From Catenulispora sp. MAP5-51 (GTDB taxonomy: Bacteria; Actinomycetota; Actinomycetes; Streptomycetales; Catenulisporaceae): a DNA stretch of 64,000 bases. Each line of letters begins with the position of its first letter. The stretch's first letter is position 1. The position numbers and the translations under genes were made by a program. The notes under the pieces are model-generated. The model saw only the letters and a list, made by a program, of their open reading frames with translations, had not been told where the DNA came from and did not search any database. Positions 59,459-64,000 of the stretch are shown piece by piece. The stretch covers positions 1 to 64,000 of the forward strand of contig NZ_JBGCCH010000037.1 in NCBI RefSeq assembly GCF_041261205.1, given 5' to 3'.

Positions 59459-61201
59459 TCAGCCGTCCGTCGCGCCGACCCACACCGTGATCGGATAGAG
59501 ATCGGGTGCCGGCATCGTGACAGGCGGGAGGTTCAACCGGGTGCTGGGAGTCGGTCGAGGAGTCGGTGCTGGCGGCGTCCCGTGGTCGTACTGGATGAAC
59601 ACCGGCGCGCCGTCAGCCGTGAAAGCTACCGGGTTCAGGCCCGGACTGGTGCCGCGCAACTGGCCGTCGGCCAGGCCTAGGGCGGTCACCTGGTCTCCGG
59701 AGATGGCGTTCTGCAGGCCATAGACGACGTCACCGTGCAGTACCAACGGCAGGAATGACGGCTCTGGCGTCACGGTACCGATCGTGGCCGGCCCCAGGTG
59801 CTGCCACAGCGCCCTCCCGGTGGCCCAGTCGACAGCGACCGCGACCTTGCGACTGACCCCCATGGTGCCGCTGACCAACACGGTCGAGCAGTCCTGAGCG
59901 CTGATGGCCTTGAGTGCCGGGATCAGGGTGGTGCCGACCACGTCGGAGGGGACGGCGACCGGCGCCGTGATCCGGCCCGTGGCCAGATCCAGCACCGCGA
60001 GGTCGGCGCTGCTGGTGCCGGCGGAGTACGACTGCGATATCTGCGGCCACTGCATCAGCAGCCGGTCTCCGCACGCCGCGAGAACATGACGCCAGCCGCC
60101 GGACTGCACAGCGACCGAGTCCATCGGCTGGATGAAAGTGGCGACTTTCTTTGCGCCGTGGGGCAGGTCGTACACGGTGAAACGAATGGGGCTGGGAGTG
60201 GAGACGCCGGACGGATTCGAGGAGGCGTTAGATGAAGCCTCCACTGCGTATCCGCCCACCAGTTCCAGCCCTTGGCTGTTGCCGGGCTTGCCGGGAGTGG
60301 TGTTCTGGACCGTCAACACCGTCCGGCCGGTCAGGTCGAGGACTGACACCGCCGACTTCGTATGCCGGGTATCGAGCGGATCGGGATCGGCGACCCGCTC
60401 GACGAATCCGCCCTCGTGAACGATGCCCGTGTTCTGGTCGCCGACCAGGCCGTTGTCATACGTCGCCGGTCCGGCGAGTTGCTCCCCGGCGCTGCTCCAC
60501 AACCGGTTTCCGGTCTGGTCGAGCAGAATCGATGCGAACTGCGGGGTTTTGGCTCCCGTGGGCTTCGGCTCGTAGCGGACCTCCACCGCGCTCTGACTGC
60601 CGATGGTGACGACGTCCATCCCGTAGTAGCCGATGGCGTCGGGGATGGGGACTGTCGCGAGTGCCTTGCCGGCCGTGCTGTCCAGGAGTTCCACGCTCAG
60701 CGTCGGCGGCGTCGAGGGCACCGTCCCGGCCGGAGCGCCGAACGACGGAACGGCCACCACATTCCCGATCACGGCGACCATCCCCACCTTGGCCTGGTCG
60801 GCCATCACGTCGAAGGCAGTGGTCGCGGTTCCGGTGGCAAGGATCGGATTCCCGAATCCGGCAAGCCTGGTGCGCGACAGTGTGATCGGCAGCGACCACC
60901 TCGGCGGATGCGCGAACTCCGCCGGGGCCTGAGTGAACGTCGCCTCGATGGCAAAAGTCCAGGACGGAGAGCCCGTGGACGCTGGCGGCTGCCACCCCGA
61001 TGCCCCGCCATCGCTCTGCGTCTTGACGGTTCCGAAGGCTTCGGTCGGCACAGTGTGGCCGGCCGCCAAGCCGGAGCCGTGGCCGTGGCCGTGGCCGTGG
61101 CCGCCACCTGAGCAGCCGGTGATTCCCATCGTCATGGCCGTGGACACGGCAAAGACGCCGATCCGCACCCAAGCACCGTGACCAGTCTTGTTCGAGCGCA
61201 C
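59459..61201 (-). CDS. Secreted/lipoprotein, hypothetical
   Basis: A 580-residue protein. The N-terminus has a lipoprotein-type signal (VFAVSTAMTMGITGCSGG, with Cys in the ITGC lipobox), followed by a His-Gly repeat that could bind metal. The rest shows repeated beta-strand patterns (a propeller-like fold, VLDLTGRTVLTVQNTTPG), as in PQQ-like or quinoprotein domains. I chose the GTG at 61201 because GGGGAGGAAAG is upstream. It is probably cell-surface. The function is unknown. Confidence 0.7.
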   Translation of the reverse strand: MRSNKTGHGAWVRIGVFAVSTAMTMGITGCSGGGHGHGHGHGSGLAAGHTVPTEAFGTVKTQSDGGASGWQPPASTGSPSWTFAIEATFTQAPAEFAHPPRWSLPITLSRTRLAGFGNPILATGTATTAFDVMADQAKVGMVAVIGNVVAVPSFGAPAGTVPSTPPTLSVELLDSTAGKALATVPIPDAIGYYGMDVVTIGSQSAVEVRYEPKPTGAKTPQFASILLDQTGNRLWSSAGEQLAGPATYDNGLVGDQNTGIVHEGGFVERVADPDPLDTRHTKSAVSVLDLTGRTVLTVQNTTPGKPGNSQGLELVGGYAVEASSNASSNPSGVSTPSPIRFTVYDLPHGAKKVATFIQPMDSVAVQSGGWRHVLAACGDRLLMQWPQISQSYSAGTSSADLAVLDLATGRITAPVAVPSDVVGTTLIPALKAISAQDCSTVLVSGTMGVSRKVAVAVDWATGRALWQHLGPATIGTVTPEPSFLPLVLHGDVVYGLQNAISGDQVTALGLADGQLRGTSPGLNPVAFTADGAPVFIQYDHGTPPAPTPRPTPSTRLNLPPVTMPAPDLYPITVWVGATDG

Positions 61202-61363
61202 GCTTTCCTCCCCGGACCGCAGCGCGCCCAATGTGTGCCACACAAGTCCGGCCCCGCTGACCACCGTTTCGAAGGAAACAGGGGGCGGGGCCGGACCACA
61301 ACGAGATGCCACCTTCTCGCCACTAAAGAGGCGCACGAGGCGCGGACTTCGTTACATGTCTGG

Positions 61364-61875
<512 letters not shown>

Positions 61876-62198
61876 GCCTTCGGCCCGCCCGATGCCTGAA
61901 GGGCGGCGGACCACGGCTCTGTTCGTCGCCTTCGAGAGGAGGAGCGGGAGACGTTCTTCCCTGTTTGATACCGAATGTCGGCCAATCCTGTCCCTGGCTG
62001 TGTCAGTATTGCTCCATTCCCAGTCCATGAAGCCACCGTGCGTCTCGACATATTCGGCAGCCCAACGTCAAGGCTCACCGTGCTGGCCACAGCCCTAACG
62101 AAACCGACCACGCCACCGCCGGGCTGCGGCACCCACGCCGAACAAGATCCCGCATATTTCGCGACCTCTCGGCTCCAGCAGACCGGAGGCAGCAGCAG
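61876..62198. other. Intergenic region, no gene seen
   Basis: About 320 nt follow the TPP-enzyme fragment. I see no open frame of credible composition on either strand. It probably contains the promoter of the DUF4185 gene. Confidence 0.5.
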
Positions 62199-63329
62199 GT
62201 GAAACGTCGATTGGCGGCGGCGGTAACCGCATCAGCGGTGATCCTTGTGGGGTCCGCCGACTCGGGGGCGTTTCCTGGCGCCCGGGCGGCGCACGCCCCC
62301 AGGAGCACCTCGACGAGCACTTCCTGCGGAGGTGGGGGTGGCGGCACCGGCCCGGTCGTGACCCAAGCCACGCAGGTCCAGCAGATCACCGGGCCCCTGT
62401 CCGCACGGTGGGGAATAGACGGCGCGGACCTCGGGGTGGCGTGGTCCGACGGCGTCTCGGTGTTCCACGTCTTCGGTGACAACTACAGCTCGGCCGTCCC
62501 CGGCTTCGGCGGGCCGACCGGGACGGACTGGCAGCCCAACGCCCTCGGGTGGGACACCACCGGGGATCTCTGCACGGAATTTCAGTACACAGGGTTCGCC
62601 GACGGGACCGACACCCCGTCCGGGAACCGGCAGGCGATCCTGCCTGCCATCTCCAGCTCCGAGGACGGAATCGTGCCGTCCGGCGGCATCCACGTCAACG
62701 GCAAGGACTACCTGAAGTACATCAGCTTCCCGCTGGGCCACACCGGCCAGGAGCAGACGCGGGCCAACGGCATCGCGGAGTCGGACGACGGCGGAATCAC
62801 CTGGCACCGGGTGGACACCGCTGTCTGGATGAACGACTCCTCGTACACCGAGAAGTTCCAGCAGCAGGCTCTGGCCGAGGGACCGGACGGGTACGTGTAC
62901 GTCTACTCCACCCCCTCGGAGCGGCACGGTGACGTCTACCTGATGCAGGTGCCCGACGCGGCCATCCTGGACAAGGAGGCGTACCGGTACTGGACCGGGA
63001 CCGGGTGGTCCTCGACGGAGTCATCGGCCGAGGCGGTTTTCGCCGGGCCCGCCGGAGAGATGTCGGCCCAGTACCTTCCCTCGGTGAACCGGTGGGTGGC
63101 GATGTACAACGACGACAACGACACCTCGAATGGCTCGACGGTCCTGCGGTACTCCACCTGCCCCACCGGGCCGTGGTCGTCCCCGCAGACGGTCCTGCCG
63201 GACAGCGTCCGGACGATCTACGCCCCGATGATCGACCCCCGCTCGACGGGGACGGACCTCTACTTCTACGGATCGGACTGGCACACCTATCAGACTTACC
63301 TGTTCCACTCGACGATCAACCTCCCCTGA
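62199..63329 (+). CDS. Secreted DUF4185 protein, possible GH183 arabinanase
   Basis: A 376-residue protein with a signal peptide (AAAVTASAVILVGSADSGAF), then a five-bladed-propeller-type DUF4185 domain (GVSVFHVFGDNYSS, ISFPLGHTGQEQTRANGIAESDDGG, YSTCPTGPWSSPQTVL). DUF4185 members were shown to include endo-D-arabinanases (GH183). The exact activity here is not proven. The GTG start has GGAGG upstream at a slightly long spacing. Confidence 0.85.
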   Translation: MKRRLAAAVTASAVILVGSADSGAFPGARAAHAPRSTSTSTSCGGGGGGTGPVVTQATQVQQITGPLSARWGIDGADLGVAWSDGVSVFHVFGDNYSSAVPGFGGPTGTDWQPNALGWDTTGDLCTEFQYTGFADGTDTPSGNRQAILPAISSSEDGIVPSGGIHVNGKDYLKYISFPLGHTGQEQTRANGIAESDDGGITWHRVDTAVWMNDSSYTEKFQQQALAEGPDGYVYVYSTPSERHGDVYLMQVPDAAILDKEAYRYWTGTGWSSTESSAEAVFAGPAGEMSAQYLPSVNRWVAMYNDDNDTSNGSTVLRYSTCPTGPWSSPQTVLPDSVRTIYAPMIDPRSTGTDLYFYGSDWHTYQTYLFHSTINLP

Positions 63330-63439
63330 GGGCCGACCGGTGGGGGGACCGTGTGCGAGTGGAGTCCATCATCGGGTGCCCAGGTGTCGCACATAGCGAT
63401 TGTCCTTCCGCGCGCTGATGGCTGAAGGCCTGGTCAGGA

Positions 63440-63502
63440 AGTGCCCCCGGCAGGATTCGAGCTGCGACCATCGGATTGGAAGCGGCGGAGCTCTGCAACG
63501 GC
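63440..63502 (-). pseudogene. Degenerate tRNA 3' half
   Basis: On the minus strand, a GCAGCTCGAATCCTGC-like T arm is followed by GCCGGGGGCAC, the acceptor 3' side of many actinobacterial tRNAs (usual T arm GCAGGTTCGAATCCTGC). One T-arm base is missing and there is no CCA. A preceding CTTCCAA loop could be an old anticodon loop. No matching 5' half is seen. It is probably a pseudo-tRNA or the scar of an element that integrated at a tRNA. Confidence 0.5.
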
Positions 63503-63567
63503 GGTCATGAGGTGGACGGCGGTCCCCGTCGATCGGGGGCCGCGCCCTCGCGCCGGTGGTATCCGCT

Positions 63568-63954
63568 CTAAGAGACCGTCAGTGTCCCGTAGGCGTATTC
63601 GTCATTCACGTTCGTGATCCGCCCGTAGGCCGTGAAGTCGTCCGTCCCGGTGGCAGTGGTCGCGAACGTGACTTTGATGCGGCAACCGGCGCTCACCGAC
63701 GTGATGTGCTGGTTGGCCCAGTCGGGGTTCTGGATCCCGAGTGCCCCGGAGGTCACCGACGAGGTGTTGTTGGTGAGCGTCGCCGTGAGCGTCACCTGCC
63801 CTCCGACCGTGGTCGTGGGCGGGTCGACAGTAAGGTTGACGGTGATCGGACCGGCGGCGGCCGCCCGCGCGGTAAGCGGCACGGTCACAGGCAGCACCAT
63901 CCCGATCAGGGCGCTGATTGCCAGTCGTGCGGCAGCGTGCTTCATGGAATGCAT
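63568..63954 (-). CDS. Small secreted protein with Ig-like beta domain
   Basis: A 128-residue protein with a signal peptide (LAISALIGMVLPVTVPLTARA), then one immunoglobulin/CARDB-like beta-sandwich (PPTTTVGGQVTLTATLTNNTS). It is probably extracellular. There is no enzymatic motif. The start is the first of two in-frame ATGs, favoured by a GGAAG site. Confidence 0.7.
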   Translation of the reverse strand: MHSMKHAAARLAISALIGMVLPVTVPLTARAAAAGPITVNLTVDPPTTTVGGQVTLTATLTNNTSSVTSGALGIQNPDWANQHITSVSAGCRIKVTFATTATGTDDFTAYGRITNVNDEYAYGTLTVS

Positions 63955-64000
63955 GAGGCTTCCTTACCCGGTCGGATGGTCCAGCCTGTCCTGGTCGAAA

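Overview
The window is GC-rich, with translationally coupled operons (many ATGA/GTGA overlaps), GTG/TTG starts and actinobacterial families such as AapJ-like binding proteins, MocR and GlxA regulators. It is most likely from a filamentous actinomycete (Streptomyces- or Catenulispora-like). The genus cannot be fixed from the sequence alone.

Region 1 (about 1.2-28.9 kb) is a natural-product gene cluster. Its core is a hydrazine-forming cassette on the minus strand: a lysine N6-hydroxylase, a cupin/methionyl-tRNA-synthetase-like fusion and a DAO-like FAD oxidase. This is the gene set known to make hydrazinoacetic acid in s56-p1 and triacsin biosynthesis. The same 13-gene operon carries an AMP ligase, a carrier protein, a GNAT acyltransferase and an acyl-CoA-dehydrogenase-like enzyme, which look like a module for loading, N-acylating and oxidising hydrazinoacetate. 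It also encodes a C45 acyltransferase, an ATP-grasp ligase, an HSL-type hydrolase, a KAS III-like protein with a second carrier protein, and an MFS exporter. A left plus-strand operon supplies LysZ/LysY-like kinase and reductase plus sulfate activation (CysC, CysD, CysN). A right plus-strand operon supplies glutamate mutase (S and E), an AapJ-like binding protein, an EamA transporter, aspartate-semialdehyde dehydrogenase, aspartokinase and a clavaminate-synthase-like oxygenase. A LysR regulator closes the region. The inferred product is a hydrazine-derived (hydrazone, azo or diazo) amino-acid conjugate, possibly containing a 3-methylaspartate unit. It cannot be matched to a known compound here.

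Region 2 (29.1-35.4 kb) is a separate, tightly coupled minus-strand operon. It begins with an unlisted 32-codon peptide ending in CDVCRW, followed by a strong hairpin, a radical SAM enzyme, a methyltransferase, a MalY-like PLP enzyme, a bicovalent-FAD oxidase and a MocR-like regulator. It looks like a RiPP or peptide-derived cofactor system. AzlCD and a GlxA-type regulator lie beyond it.

Region 3 (37.7-41.5 kb) holds a small membrane protein, a GH85 endo-beta-N-acetylglucosaminidase and an enolase-superfamily MenC/N-acylamino-acid racemase.

Region 4 (41.8-48.7 kb) looks like a cyclic-nucleotide conflict (anti-phage) island. It has two Crp-like regulators, a degenerate nucleotide-cyclase homologue, a Pycsar-effector-like membrane protein, a class III cyclase, a P-loop protein and an SPFH protein. 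The cyclase C-terminus and the P-loop protein N-terminus share a short Gly/Val motif that resembles an amyloid-type signalling sequence.

Region 5 (48.8-64 kb) is accessory. It contains an IS5-like transposase remnant, a polymorphic toxin with a HINT domain and its candidate immunity gene, a transglutaminase-like effector, several secreted proteins, an MBL-fold hydrolase, an IS3-type remnant beside a TPP-enzyme fragment, a DUF4185/GH183 protein and a degenerate tRNA 3' half. This pattern fits repeated insertion and decay.

All functional calls come from reading motifs and family resemblance by eye. No database search was run.
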